A DNA stretch of 64,000 nt, taken from Prostheceraeus crozeri. Lineage: Eukaryota > Platyhelminthes > Polycladida > Euryleptidae. Under the pieces are notes generated by a model. The model was not told the DNA's origin, made no database searches, and saw only the letters and a list, made by a program, of their open reading frames with translations. The DNA lies in assembly GCA_907163375.1 (NCBI GenBank), contig CAJQUW010016956.1:62001-126000 (forward strand). The letters run 5' to 3'. The translations under genes and the position numbers were made by a program. Of the stretch, positions 34,901 through 49,900 are shown piece after piece (position 1 is the first letter of the stretch; the number at the start of each line of letters is the position of its first letter).

Positions 34901-37900
34901 AGCAAATTAAATCAACAAAAGTCAATCGATTCAATTTTCGAATTATTTGAATGGAGAAATTTGATCGAAAGTTGTTTAGCTAAATAAGGTAGCCCTGAGG
35001 GGAAGAACGTATCAGAGTCAATAAAATATGGGTTTGAAATGTGGATATCTATTACTTTCACATTTTCATTTTGCATCTGAAACGATAATGCTGCAGTTGA
35101 TTTGATAAAGAGCAGTAGTTTTCGCATTCACACCGGCAAAAATGCACTTGAAACGACAATGACGTAAAGTCTTTACGCATGCTGCACAATAAAAATGAAA
35201 TAGCGTTCTTAATCTTGAAGTTACAGATCTTGTTCTTGACGGGTCAAACCTTGTAGAAGCTAAAACAGAAACAACCTAAGCTCGATCATTCAGCAGAGTA
35301 CAACGATATGATTTACTTGCTAAAACTTTTTAATCAAAATCGATGTTATGAAAGTTTGTGCAATTCAATCCGCCTATGAATTCCTGAAACATTTTCTATT
35401 GCACATTCTTGTAAATATCGCACATCTAATGTTGTCTTTAGCACTTAATAGAATATGATAAAAGATGATATGAAGACATATCATGCCAAAAATTATCGCG
35501 CTAGAGTTAATAAATCTCACGTCTAGATATATTAATAGCTACTTATTATATATCTAGCAGTCCTAGATCTCGCACAGTCGGAGTAACCACACCAAACTGA
35601 CATTTTGGTCGACTTCAATTGACATGTCTTTGATCTTCTCTATGAATTAAAGGAACCCGGTAGAACTCAGAAGGCGCGCATTTTCGTAATAGTCATAGGC
35701 TGTATAAGAACATTCTGTTAAAGTCTCAATCTGTCTCGTTCCATGCAGAGACTCGTCCTGGCGGCGGGATTATACGTACATTTCTATGTTTCCATAGTAT
35801 TTGACACAGTCATTCCAATTATATATGCTTATCTAAATGTGTATTCGAGATTCTTGTGTCCAAAGTAAGCACCTGTTCAGATTGGACGAAAAGCCTCATG
35901 CAATATGACAATTTCATTGAATTTTGTGACTTTTTTACTACAAAATTGTTTTGTATGGATCTTATATCAAGTATAGAATCATGCTTTAAGCGCATCCGTT
36001 ACAATTATCATTCTTTATCTGCAAATGGTAGTAAAAAGCATATTCTGTTTTCATATCACGTAATGCAGTAATTAACTATTTAAAGCTATCATAGACTATA
36101 ACGAATGAAATAACTGGGGCTCAACAGAATAAGTGAATTGGAAAAAATAAGCCTTTTTATTACTTTCACTCTTTTATTTTGCATTTGAAGTGATAATGCT
36201 GCAGTTAATTTGGTAAAGAGCAGTGGTTTACGCATTCTAACCGGCAAAAATGCACTTGAAACGACATTGACGCAAACTCTTTCGAGCTGCGCACTTTGAA
36301 ATAGAATTGTCAATCATGAAGTTACAGAACTCGCTCTTGGCGGTTCAAACCTATGTAACTTACTTCGAGGCCGACCTCGATTATATTCTAATCGAGGTTG
36401 CATCACTGATTCATATAATTGCCACATAGGAAAAAAATATCCAACCAGGTTTGTTTACTGACTAAGCAGCTCATTAGAATCAGCAAAATGTGTCCGCCAG
36501 TTTCAGCTCCGATTGTCCCTTGTTGATAATCTACGTCCGAAACAATTTCATCCATAGAAAGCTTATCATATAACAAGACCTTCAACGGCGCTCTTTGCAA
36601 CAAATAGAATTAACAACATTTTAACCGGCAATTTTGTAAGAAAAAGTAAAAGAGCACTAATGTAATTCCTGTAAATAGACATTGATTTCTCAATGTCATG
36701 TAACTCACTTCCATTTCCTCGTTATAAAACATTATTATGGAAATTACACTGAAAAAAGTACTACATATTTATGTTTCAAGTACCAACGAAAACAAAACTA
36801 GCTTAATTCTTAAGCAAACTTCACTTACCATTGTGACTGAAAGAGAGACATAAAACAAACTGTAGCAATAACAATAACATCACTTACCTTCAGAACAACT
36901 TTTGAAGAAAGGATCTGACAAATAGCAGAATGATAATACAATCTATATTGTCAATGAAATTAATCTGTGTAAAGAGAACAAACGCAAGGACATCGAATTC
37001 CAAATAGATTAAAACTTCAAGAGATCCAGAATGTTCCTTCTTTGTTATAGGTTGCTGAAAGCCGTTGATGATTTATGGTGGAATTATCACATATGCCCTG
37101 GTCCCTTCTAAATAAGTATCAGGAAAGCTCCATACTGCTCAAATGAGATTCGAGTGCGAAGGACAATTTAGTTCGCAGCCAATTAGCTGTCACGGCGTGG
37201 TCTGGCTGTTGTTTCTCCACTATTAAAAATTGTCAATTATTAATTTTGACTGTTATTGCACGACGCTGCGCGCCGACGATTTAGACTGTCATTAGAAAAG
37301 TAATACATAATCATTGATCATTGATGCTTGAAAAACCTGGGTATGATTGCTATTGTAGTGAATGTTTGGTCTAATGAAATTTCCTTTCGGCATTCGACCA
37401 AGGGGGGCACACGCTCTTTGAGTCATTGCCACCTCTATGAATGTTCTTTAACTTCTTCTATGTTTATATGATCTGCTTGTACGCTACATTTTATTTTTTG
37501 TGCTTTCTGTATATAGGCCTGCCATTAGGCTAATGGGGTTCTTCCAACAACTAAATATTAAAGGACCCTCACTTTTCAAAAAAATGTCGAGAAACATTTG
37601 AATCAACTTTTCAAGAATGACATGGGAAATTTCCAGGCTTGCCGTTGGGATGAACTTCCAGCCCAATCCTAATGAGAATTTCCATTGGGATCCCAATAGA
37701 AATCCCAATAGCCAATAATCCAGAGCTGCAAACACACTTGGTATCAATTAAGCCTATATCGCATAATGCGGTGTTAATAAACAGGTCGTAACAAGGGCTC
37801 TTTTTGAAGCCATTGTTCCTGCGCAGTGTGACACTGTTACAGCGTCATACTATTACCTGCTTCAATCAATGCCTCATACGCACGCGCAAAACACGAGTCG

Positions 37901-40900
37901 AGGCACAAGAAGGCCTCCGAATTAAGCCACTATTTTTAGCAACTAGGGAAGTTAAAGCCATAGAGTAGGGTTAAAGCTGACTGTGTCAATATATGTGAAT
38001 CACACTAAGAGCTCCAATGCTCGAATTCGAAAGAGGCAAGGTCAGACTGAGGAAGATGAACTGCTCAGTACAACCCGAAAAGATTTGTAACGCACTGACT
38101 AATGTCAACGATTACATGTATATTTTGTTGGTAGAGGGCTTATTGGAATCTATTGGGATTGGGGTGAAGTTTTTGTAGTCTAATCATAACTCAATCACAA
38201 TAGCTATTGGGATCCCAATTGGTACCCCAATCCCAACGGCAAGCCTGGAAATTTCGGTTGATCGTAATTTCATAATATTGTAGTTGAAGAATTATGTTTA
38301 TGTCATAATTCACAAGAAGTAGAAGAAATATAACAATCGGTGCTTCTATTTTCCACTTTCCCACATTCTTCAATTTTTCCGAATTCATCAAATTTTGTCA
38401 TACTTGATAGGTTAATCTGTCATGCAGTGATAATACAACACCATGGAGAAGTCTTGCTTGAACCTAAAGTAGTGATTCAATCTCGATCTCGTTTCTCAAT
38501 CTCGAGAACTCAAGATTCGCGATTATAAGCAGGCGTGTTGTGTCAATTGCTTAGAAAATGCAATAAAGGCAATAACATATAATTGCCATTAAAGCTGCAA
38601 TTGTAATAGCAATTGCAATTTACAACACAAATCGGGAATACCCTTTGCATTTATTAATGATGTCTAGTACATCTACAGGCGGTGCAGAACAAAATCCTCG
38701 CAGCTGAGAATTGCTTCCTGTCGCAGAGGGTTGAAAGACCAGTTTTGCTCGAAAAGTAATTGAATCCTTAATGCACAAATATCAAGCAGTTTGACTGGTA
38801 ACGCATAATCGACGAAAGAATATAATTGTTCATAAATGCAACAGGGGAAGATTGGTCACATTGAACATGGAAAACTTTGAATTTGGATTTTTTACTAAGT
38901 GGTTCAATGTGCCTCGGGTTAGGGACACATTGATGAACTCTGTATTCACTCTCCTGTTCAACTTTATAAACCAGTAGTAAAATCATAGTTTGATAGATTG
39001 AAGTTTTTTGGCAAAGGAATGACATCTTTGAGATGTGCAAGCTTCTAAAAGAAGCATTTTTCAGAGTCCATGTCAAAGTTCTCAGAAAAGTAATCTGAGT
39101 AATATTAATAATAGAAGAGCCTTAGTAAGGGCATTATTCGTGCTAAATGCATCAAATTACAATGCTGATTGTCATGTGATATCATTGTGATAATTATGTA
39201 TCGAATAGCTCTACAAGTGAGGAACGAGTAGCCCTAGGTAATAAAACCTGAAAATGATCGAAAACCGGAACAAGAAAGGTTAACGGTTCGGTTTGTTTGA
39301 CCAACATGGAGGCTTCGATGCATTCAAAGCAATATCATTTCGTTGAGATCTCTGACCTATGTAAATTTGTGATTTTTATGAACGTCGGTTAATTTCAGGC
39401 ATCGTCCGTACACTTCCATGCTTGGTTACATTAAAAGATTCGATTCTCTGAAAATGCCCTTTTTCATCAGAATTTTGGGAAATGCTGTGAAAATAATGAT
39501 GGAGAGTTTCACTATCATTGATTTTGCAGGGTCAAGAGATCTCGTGCTGACAGTGGGCACCATTTGATTGCGTAATTCCGTTTATATTAATATTGTGGAA
39601 ATTTGATGAGAAATTGCAGAAAAATTATGTAAATTCGATGACATTGATGATTCCCGCTTTTTACACTTCAATTTCTTAAAGGAAAAGATATCTATCAACT
39701 TAAGTAGTTCTAAACATCCGGCTTCTTAAAAAAAACTAGGTAGAAACTTTACGTGATGTCTTTGTGTCTTCCACCACTTCTTCAACAGATAGGTCAAAAA
39801 CATTCTGAATGGAATAGTTGATTCAACGTAGCAAAGTGCGTCAAGGTAACAAAGTTAAAAAAACAAGCTAATGACTAGTTAATTTTCAATAGGTACAAAG
39901 TATGATTTAAAAGAGAAGTTTTATATCCTAAAATGTCTAAAAATTTTAAAAATACTTACTAGAAAGACAAACAACGCTTCTCCTCTCCTCATGTGTAATG
40001 AATTGGTGAGTAATCAAAGTAATTTAGCGAAACTCTTTGAAATGCGTATCTCATCCAGCCTGCATGAATCCCATGAGTAAATCGTAATGCCTACACAAGT
40101 AAGATCAAATTATAGATGCTTAATATTTTGACTTTCAATAAGTTAAAAAAGTTATGTGAAATTTGAGTTTAATTGTGCAAAAATGCGAAAAATTGAAACT
40201 AACCTAATTCATTAGATCACTGAAATTCATGAAGGCAAGATTCACAATACGAGTACATATATTGCCATCTCCAATAGTCGAGGTCTCAGCATTATAACCT
40301 GGCGATCTCGAACGCCTACAGAATGGTAAATTTAATTCACTACTTGAACCCTGACATGAAGGATTCGTACCCTGGATACTTGTCAGAATAAAAGATGCGA
40401 AGGCAAATTATGGAATACACTTTGTGGGATTGTTGTCTACAGTCTACACTGAACGACAAGGCAAGTACCGCAAATATTCTACAAATCAAAGGAATTTTTA
40501 CATGCTCAACACCTTTATGACGGCGGACATGAAAGTAGCTGCACTTAGGAGCGAGAGAAGATCGCTGGCGATGCAACAATGCCAATGCCAACAACAAAAA
40601 CAGATCTGTCATATCAATACACTTAATTTATTGGTGATCAAGAGAGAAGACATCACATCAATTCTGCTGACATTAGCTATCGATGAGTCTTGAGAAGCTT
40701 TACTATTAATAAACGCAATGGTTCCGAAACAGTTGGGGGGGGGGGAGAGAGAGAGAGAGAATAGAAGTACCTAATTTTCGAATTAAGAACAAAAAAAATT
40801 TAATGAATTATTACTACGCGTGTAAGTAAGTACAGCAAATGATGACTGAAATTTAAGTCAATACGAGCAACACCCATTTTCTCGCACTCTAAAGAGAAGG

Positions 40901-43900
40901 AAGTAAAAATTACCAACATTGGCAAGATAACATAAAAATCAGTCGTCTGCACACGTTCGGAGCGATCATCAGGGAAATAAATTAACTAAGAGATAGTAGG
41001 CAGTTTTCTATATAATAGTAACCATAATACTCGTAGTATGTAGGGGAGATTGGGGTGACTATACATGTTGCATGTGTGTCCTCCCGAAGAAACTTGTATG
41101 TTAGGCAGTATGAAATTGCCCGTGCTATTTCAGGATCATCTTTACATAAGGCAGCAGAAATATCATGATGCCTTCTTCAGTCGACTATGTCTCGGACTGG
41201 AAAAAATCGCCTTTTTTGGAGTTTGATATAACAACTTTCTACAGGAGCTGAATACTTACGTGGACGAGTTGAAATAAATTTCTCCCAGAACGAGGACGTC
41301 ATGTGAGTAATAAATAAATATCACTTGAGGCGCTTAAATTCATTCAGGTTAGGGGTTTGAGAGAGTTGGTACATGGCAGGATGGGGAAGAGCTGTCAAAT
41401 GGCATACTTTTTGAATAAGACTTGTGTTGCATATCCTAGACACTTTCTAGGGGTTCCTGCATTCCATTCAAGTGCCAGTGACGGTAGTGAGGCCGCACTT
41501 AGGAGCAGGATAAGATCGTTGACGATGCAGTACTCGCGGGTGTCAACAACAGAACTGTGGGGGAGGAGGGAAGAATAGAAGTACCCTATTAATAACTTTC
41601 ATAAATGGTAGGCCTAGCATTAGGTCACGAGATCAACTGAAAAGAAATTGGAAATTTATTCATCTGTTTATACATTCATGTTTCTCCATCGTAAGACGAA
41701 AAGAGCACTAATATGATAGTATTAATATGAATGCTGATAATAAAAGAGCACATATGATGTGTTTATTAAATTGGTCACAATAAGCAACCTCCCTTCAATA
41801 CTGTACACAGATTAAGCAAGTGAATTGCTTTGATTCAGGTTACCGTTATTCAGATATCCCACGCTATCTCTAACTAAGCTAGTAACTGGATAGTCATCTA
41901 TGCCATTGTCATGGCTATGGCTTTGTGAAGACCGCTTAAGTTAGCGGAGAGCACAAGTCCCATGTTATTGTGAAGACTATAACTAAAATGCTTACATATT
42001 AGCTCCGCGCAGCTTATTTACCGAACCTGCTTCACTCTAACTTAATGGTTAATTGTTCTCATTTTTGATTCTGATGGTCATATTGATGTTCCTTTTAAAA
42101 AACATTTCAACAATGTATCTACTGCCGTACTATTATACAGTAGTTCGATATCTTGATCATTTAAAATCTTAGGGTGGTATTGGTATTTGAACATTCTGGG
42201 TAGAACCATATGGGTAAAACAGGAGAGTAGAATGGAAGAACTTTGTTGCTGCACAGACGAGGACAACCTGTGACCCGCGGACCAAATATTTCTGTATTGA
42301 CGGTTACCTGCGAGTGTGAATAATTATAAAAGTGCCACTGGACAAATTTGCCTGAAGAGACTTCGTCCTCCCACTTTCAGAATTCAATTTTCAGAGAAGG
42401 CTAGAATTACATGTTTAATGTCTAGAATAAAAATGCTCATCAAATTGAATAAAACGCATGGGTTATATGAGTCTTTCCAAATGATGTTGAATTATGAAGT
42501 GATACGAAAATTCTATATCATGCTTTCAGTCATAGGTACATGTTCACATGAAGGTAAGATATGTATGTCTTCACAAAATTAGTGAAATGTGAGCCTGCAA
42601 TAACGGTTGCGTTTGTTTCTTCTTTTGTGCTTTTAATGTAGCCTACGTCAAGAAATAGTCAAGTGCATGTGCAGAACTATGCAGTCTTGGTGAAATTATC
42701 AGCAAATCCCACAAACATTATTGATTAAATCCCACTAGATATTTTTGTACAGCTGTACACTAACAAAATTGATGATAACATATTCTCAAAATAAAATGCT
42801 CACTGTGAGATAAAACTGCGGAGAAAAATCATTTGACATGTGGCTATAACATAGAACAATCATCATAAGACAGCTCAATAGCGTATAGCATCATAATGGA
42901 CACATTCAAAGATAAACTCCGCATTGTAATAGCAACATTTTAAAAGTGCCACAGTCAATTGGAAGTTGTACATTGAAAAAATATTATAGAGACAAAATGC
43001 AAAGGTCACGATGTTTCGGGTAATGCTACAACCATTATCAAGTGATTGTGTGCTACTTGACACTTGATAATGATTGTAGCATCACCTGAAACGTGGTGAC
43101 TTTGACTTATTATCATGAATTATTTCGAATACATAGCTTCTTATTCAGTGTGGCATCTTTATCATTATAGCATGACAATCTTTTGAAAATAGTATAGAAT
43201 CCACGAAAAGTGACGCGATTTTTGTCATCAGAAGATTGCAGAAGTATATCGAGAAGAAAAAGAAACTGTTCCACATCTTCGACCTCCAGAAGGCATTCGA
43301 CCGCATACCAAGAGCCGTCATACGACGGGCCCTCAGACGGCAGTACATCCCGGAAAGTCTGATCGAAATCATCATGGCTTTGTATGTTGATTCCAAGTCA
43401 AGAGTTTGTGTTGCTGGTGGGATATCGGATGAATTCGGCACAGGCGTTGGCGTCCATCAAGGATCCGCTCTAACTCCCCTTCTTTTCATCCTCGTGATGG
43501 AAGAAGCTACTAAAGATCGTAGAGGAGCTGCTGTACGCTAATGATTTAGTCCTTACGGGAGAAAGCAAGGAAGAGGTGGCGATGTTTAAATAATGGGAGG
43601 ATATGGAGAGCAAAGGCCTGATAGTGAACACCCAGAAGACCAAGATGATGATCAGTGGCAGTAAAGAGAATTCCCCCGTTCAAGCGAGAAAATTCCCTTG
43701 TGGTGTGTGCGGCAAAATTGTTGGAGTCTACTCCATTCTTTGTCAGCAATGTGAGAAGTGGTGCCATAAGCGTTGCAGTGGACTCAGATCTCTCAGCGCC
43801 AAAGTGAATTCCCAATGTCCTACTTGTGTATATGGCAGCAGAAGTGTAGATGTTGAGACATGTTGGGTAGACGATGAAGAAATTGAAATCGTGAAAGAAT

Positions 43901-46900
43901 TTCACTGTCCTAGTGATGCGCTTTGCTGTGAGGGTGGTGCTAGAATCGCGTCAGTCTGGCGCAAATGGAAGGGCATCGCCAGTCTGCTCAGAAACCGCCA
44001 CATTCCACTCAGATGCCGAAGTAACGTGTACAACTCTTGTATCAGGCCTGTACTTAACGGTCCTAAATCCTGGAACCTCACTCAACATCTGGTTCAACAG
44101 CTCCGGTCATGTGAAAGAAGAATGCTTCGCTACATGAGTGGCATTTCACTGTCTGATCGGATCGACAGCGCTACCGTGGCAAGCAGGTGTGGCCTCACAC
44201 CGTTAGACGAAGTAATCAGAGAGCGAAGGCTTAGGTGGTTCGATCATATCAAGCATCGAAATATAGATGAACCAATCAGGCAGGTGCTCGACGTGATGGT
44301 AGAAGGTTCCCATCCTCGTGGAAGACCGAGGAAGACATGGCTCCAAATCGTCAATCAGAATCTGCGTGTGATGCTCCGGACCGTTCTCGATGGAGAAGTC
44401 TCATATCGTCCAACCCTCAACAGACGAGGAAAAGAAAACGTTAAAAGGAGAAAAGTAAGTGAGTAATTCACGAAAACGAATGCTACAAAGCGAATTCAAC
44501 AATGTAAAATTTGAAAAATTGCATGTTGCTTTAAACTTTAATAATAAATACTTTGTGAAATCAAGTATTTATGAAATTGTCATTGCGCAATGAAAAACAT
44601 ATAGAGTTGCCAGTGTGGCAAGTTCGGTTACATGCGTTCTGCAAAATTGTGCATTATACGTATGTTATGTATGCTGCATTAAAAGCACTATGATTCATAG
44701 CAGCCATTGCGAAAACAAGACATATTACATGAAAACCTCAGTAACCTACATGGTAACAACATAAAACGCCATATCTAATGAAAATGAGTCTTTCGGTCCT
44801 CTTGTCTTGAATGCATTGCAATTTCGCTTCCCAACCTCAACGAAAATTCGCGAAGGAGGTGATCTAAGCTGTTAAGAAAATTTAATAATAGTCTTCTGCA
44901 AATACAAGGGATATTCAAGAAGTGTCAAATGTCATATGATATTCAGCGAAGTGTCAAATACCATGGATGCAATATTTGCAAAAGAATTCATTGAAGTAAG
45001 GAACCTACGTCAGATGAAATAATTAAACCTCATGTATTTAGATAATATTGAATCCGATGAAACCATTTTCTGATTTAGGTACACATTTGATCGTGCACTA
45101 AATGGGCAATTGCAGCCGTTTAGCTTAGGCCTAGACTGACTAGAATGTTAATGCTAGTATACACCATTAGTAACAAATAGGCAGGGTACGCATGTTAAAA
45201 ACATTGTGCCTAAAACATGTTTTTAACAGTTAAAACACTTAGTGTTTGACATTTTTATCACGTGTTGAAACAATGTGATAAGAAGTTACTTCTAAACTTT
45301 AAAGACAGTTACTTTTCAACATTTTCTACATGTGCAAAAAAGAATGTGTTAAAATCATTTTATCTGCTACAAAAATCAGTCATTAAGTATTAACAACATA
45401 AGAGCGGTAGTTTGCTTTTCTATCTTTACAGGAATTGATGAATGTTTTTGGCTAGTGATTCACTTTTCCATAATCCATTTTCAGTTATTGTCAATAAACT
45501 CAAGTATTAATCAATTGCTAATCAACATGTCTAGTTATCATTAAATATATTGGAAAAGTTTGAATGAGCCTGACGTCAACGAGATGGTCGATTTGTAGTA
45601 GCTAATGTATCTCCAATCGAAATCTTACAAACATTTTTTCCTTTCAAGAATTTGGCAGATTTTAAGTGGAAAATAATAAGAATAATTCAAGATAATGGCG
45701 CACGAGTGGCTGCCGAATCTGTTTTCATAAGGAAGGAAGGCAATCTAATGAATGGGTGTGAGGGGAAGGGTATTTTATCCTTCTTATCACAGTTTTGTGC
45801 TCTTCTTGAAATACTGTCATCAATTCCTTTTCACTTGTACATAGACTTTTGCACTGCCATATTATTTACTTTTCTTAATGTGCTTTAAGATGCCAGCTAA
45901 ATAAGATTTCTTGATTCTTTAGGTATTTCCTCCTTCTTCAGTGATAGCTACATTAGTTAGGACCTACATTTAAATTTTGCATGTTGTGCTCTTTGATAAT
46001 TGTAAAGCCTGATTTAATTCATTTGTACGTGACCACGACTTCTGAAACGTCGTGCGATTAGAAATTTGTTACCTTTTTTGAGGCGTTTTTCGCAAAAAAG
46101 GAAAAAATAGTAAAATAAAAGGTATGGCCAAGTATCTAAAACAGATCAAGAGAAAAATCGTCATTTTGTGAACGTATTCGTTACTTTTCCAAGAATTCTT
46201 GAGGTGACAGTGTTTTACAGCATTTCTGTACCGTAGTTGCCGTTTTGATTCGACAAGCAAAAAACGAATAGCGCACGAGTCTATTTTAAATCTCTGGGAT
46301 TCCTGGAAATCTATTTACAGTACAAAATTACATAACGTAGCTCGTTTCCAAGAATCAAGTATGTGCTTCACCTCATGACCAGAGAGAATGTCATTTGATG
46401 GTAGGGTTTTCAATCCCGGGATTATCGCATTTTTACGGGATTCTGAATCCCGGGATTAGGTAAACGGAATTTCGAGTCAGTTTTTGAGCAGCTAGGCTGT
46501 ATGAATATGGAATAACAAGGCCTATCAATCCGTGCAAGAATGAACATGAACGCCTGTGAGTCATCTATGGTGTGTACTGACACATGCAATGCGTGAAATG
46601 CGCGAATGTTAACGCTCTGCCAGAACTCAATAGACTTCCTACGATCACCTTAACATTAGACAACAGCAAAATCGAAACAGAGCTACTACCATAGAACTGC
46701 ATAAATATTTGTATCTTTGTGGATTATTGAAAATAGGTTTGGAAGATTGTCAAGTTTTTTATTGTTTTATTATCTGAATCGTACAAAAAGTCAATCTAGT
46801 TCGGCTATTTACACCATAGCCATTATCAAGATTCTGATAAGCAAAGATCATGATAAATATAGACTTTTCGGAAGATTTTGATAACATAACAATAAAAAAC

Positions 46901-49900
46901 TTGACTATCTTCCAAACCTATTTTCAATTATGCACAATAAACAAGGCATATTTCCTCAACTTTGCGCGTTATGCCAAAGACTATTTATTTACTTTCATTG
47001 ATGTCAAAAAATAAAACTATGTTCGGGCAGTCGAAAGAAAGAAAGAGAGGGTGCTGTGCATAAAGACTTGCACAAAAAAGTTAACCCATTTTCAAATGTA
47101 ATTTTGGTGCTGAAGCTCTGGTTCAATTTAAATAAACTTAATATACCAGATGAAACCCTGTGTTCCACAGATTATTTTGACATATATCTTACTTTCTTTA
47201 GTGATCAGTAGGCCTTAGGAAAGAAAATTGAACATTTTCTTTGATGCAGGATTTCAAACTGAAGACAACAGAATTTTTTGATGATAATGGACTGACGGTG
47301 TGAACTACCAATCAGCCTTTTCATGACAAGGACTTGAAAATTCGTTGAATGTGCAAAAAGATAAAGTGCCACTCAGTTTTACCAAAAAATTGTTGCTATC
47401 AGAACATCTAACATGATTTTGCAATTATGAAGATGCTCAATCTCAATAAACTTTATCTCATGTGATGGGCTGTGTCTAAAATTGGTAGAGCGTTTAGGTT
47501 GTATCTGATCAGTTTGACTTTTTGCAGCGATGCCTACAGACGAAACTACACAATACAGAAAATCAAGATTATCACTATTGAATCAGGCTCGTGTTAAGCT
47601 TTAAGATGATATATTTTTATTCGAATTTCGACAGCATTTGGTACAATTTCACTCAATTCACATTTTACATTTTGCCTACTTCTACACTACTTTCGCGCTA
47701 ACGATGTTTTTAACATTCAATTGCACAGAACTTAATAATTTCTGTTGTGTTAATGCTGGCATCTTCAAGTTTCGGTTTAAAAGAATGCTGGTCTCATCAG
47801 TTCCAAGAATATGCAAGTTTTATCAAGATCGGCCCATCCGTTAACAAACAATAGCAATTATTCAAGCCGTGGTTGCTGACGCTTGCGTCTGATTATTGCA
47901 TCGACAAGATTTCTACAACTCAATCCATGATGACAAGAAGACAGACGACTGGCGACATGAAATGATCGGAGCAACAAACTTCCAATCACTTATTATGTTA
48001 CTTCATTTAAAGGTGCAGTTTGGTCGAATTTTCAACCTTGTCTCAATGGCTTCTTCTTTGCATAATAGTCAATCTAGCGAAATTTGACGCACTTCTGATT
48101 CCTCAATTAGCCGCAATCAACTCACTTGCCTTCTACAACATTCCGAAAGATAAAAAATAGATGTGTAGTAGCATTGCACGAGCTCATATTAAACCGACGA
48201 GGAACGGTGTTGCATATTCTGAACGCTTGAAATAAAATGATAAAATAAAATATCTAAGATGCACAAAGAAATATTGCAAAATCAGACAGCCTTTACTCCA
48301 CTTCAGTAAGGAGGCTATACCATGCTTGAAAATGGGATGCAAATTAGTAAAAATTTTCTCTCGCTAAAAGTCGCACATGTTCTACAAAAACTGAATGAAA
48401 ATCGGGCCAAATTTGAGATGGTGCTATCAACTAATTCCTGAGACGAACTTCAGATTTCTTCAGATGAAATGGATTTTGATAGTTACCATGTGATGCATGA
48501 CGTCACATTGTCTACGGTCGATTACCAGATCTACTTATTGCTACAGCTTGTGTCTACATGGGAAAAGAAAACTTATTACGTTATGAATATTTAGGCACAT
48601 GCATATCTGTTATCATAAATTGTACTGACCAGTGCCACGTTCAAAACAATCGTCTAAGAATTTAAAGCAACGCTTAGTATTGTTAAGCCTACGCAAGCCT
48701 AGGCATACTATCGGTAAATGCATTAAGCTTGCTAATCTCGGGATCGCAAAAATTGCCGGATCAATCCCGGAATCAGAAAAAGTCGGGATTTTGAAAACCC
48801 TATCTGTGGTCGACGGTCGTCGACAGGATGCGGTTTGGAGACACTTAACGAAACCATAAAATGGAGGGGCCACCCGAGCTAAATGTCACCATTGTGCAGC
48901 TGATATGGTACCAGCAGCTGCCAGAATGAAATCACATGAGGAAAAGTGTTCCTCAAAAGCGTCTTCGTCAAATTATCTTGACTTGGAATTGGATGCGCCC
49001 CAGCGCCGGTGTTATATTTTACATTTTCTACGTATTTGGCTTCCGATCGGAAACAGAATAATAGATAGATTTTCCGGTGAAAAACAAATTCATAGATAGA
49101 TTTTCCGCAGTAGGAAAATGTAATTATAGTTTAATTTTCCGATGGTATAGATTTTCCGTCTTACTGACTACACATATTATACTGCTCTTTGATGCTGTGC
49201 ATGTTGGTATAATTAAAGAGTTAAGTATAATAAAATAATGTCGTATTTCACATTTACTCACTCATGGTAAAATTTCCTAAATTTATATCTCAATTAAAAA
49301 CAACATTTAATCCATCTATTCTAGCATGATGAGAAAATGCAAATCACAGCTCATGTTGTGATTTAAAAGCACCGGGTGGATAATCTATAACGCATACATT
49401 CATGATATATTTTCCTTATATGAAAATGTATACGGTAGGAAAATGCAAATCATAACACCGGCGCCGTCTAATGCGCATCGACTGCAAGCGACTCGAGGCC
49501 GTACACACCATTTTTATTTGTTCGAGTTTCTAGCTGTCAAGGTGTCAATAGTAACGACAATAGACAATGCACGGCTACGGACGTGAGCGTCCAGTGACGA
49601 GTCGAGAGCGAGTAAAAATCGCAGTAAAAGAAGAAACATGAAAGCGATTTCCTGCCTTTCTTACACTGTCAAACCTGTTCCTACGCGGTCACAACCCTGG
49701 TGTGTCAGCGGCATTACTATGGCATAGAGAACTTAGAGAATGACTGAGCGCTGCTCAGTTAACCTAGTTCATGAACTAAATAAAAAACCCTAGTTCTCTC
49801 ATGTGTTGACACCACTTCATCAGAAGAGCAAATTCATATCCACGTGAAGAAAGCTGAGTGGCAAAGGCTTTGGTGTAAGATGATGAGCTTTTGGATCATG

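Noticed and set aside
40733-40760. G-run plus (GA)n as a regulatory element
   Set aside because: Ordinary microsatellite inside an intron; no supporting context.
45652-45888. Small gene with a hydrophobic tail
   Set aside because: Isolated open frame with AT-driven hydrophobic codons; no splice or family support.
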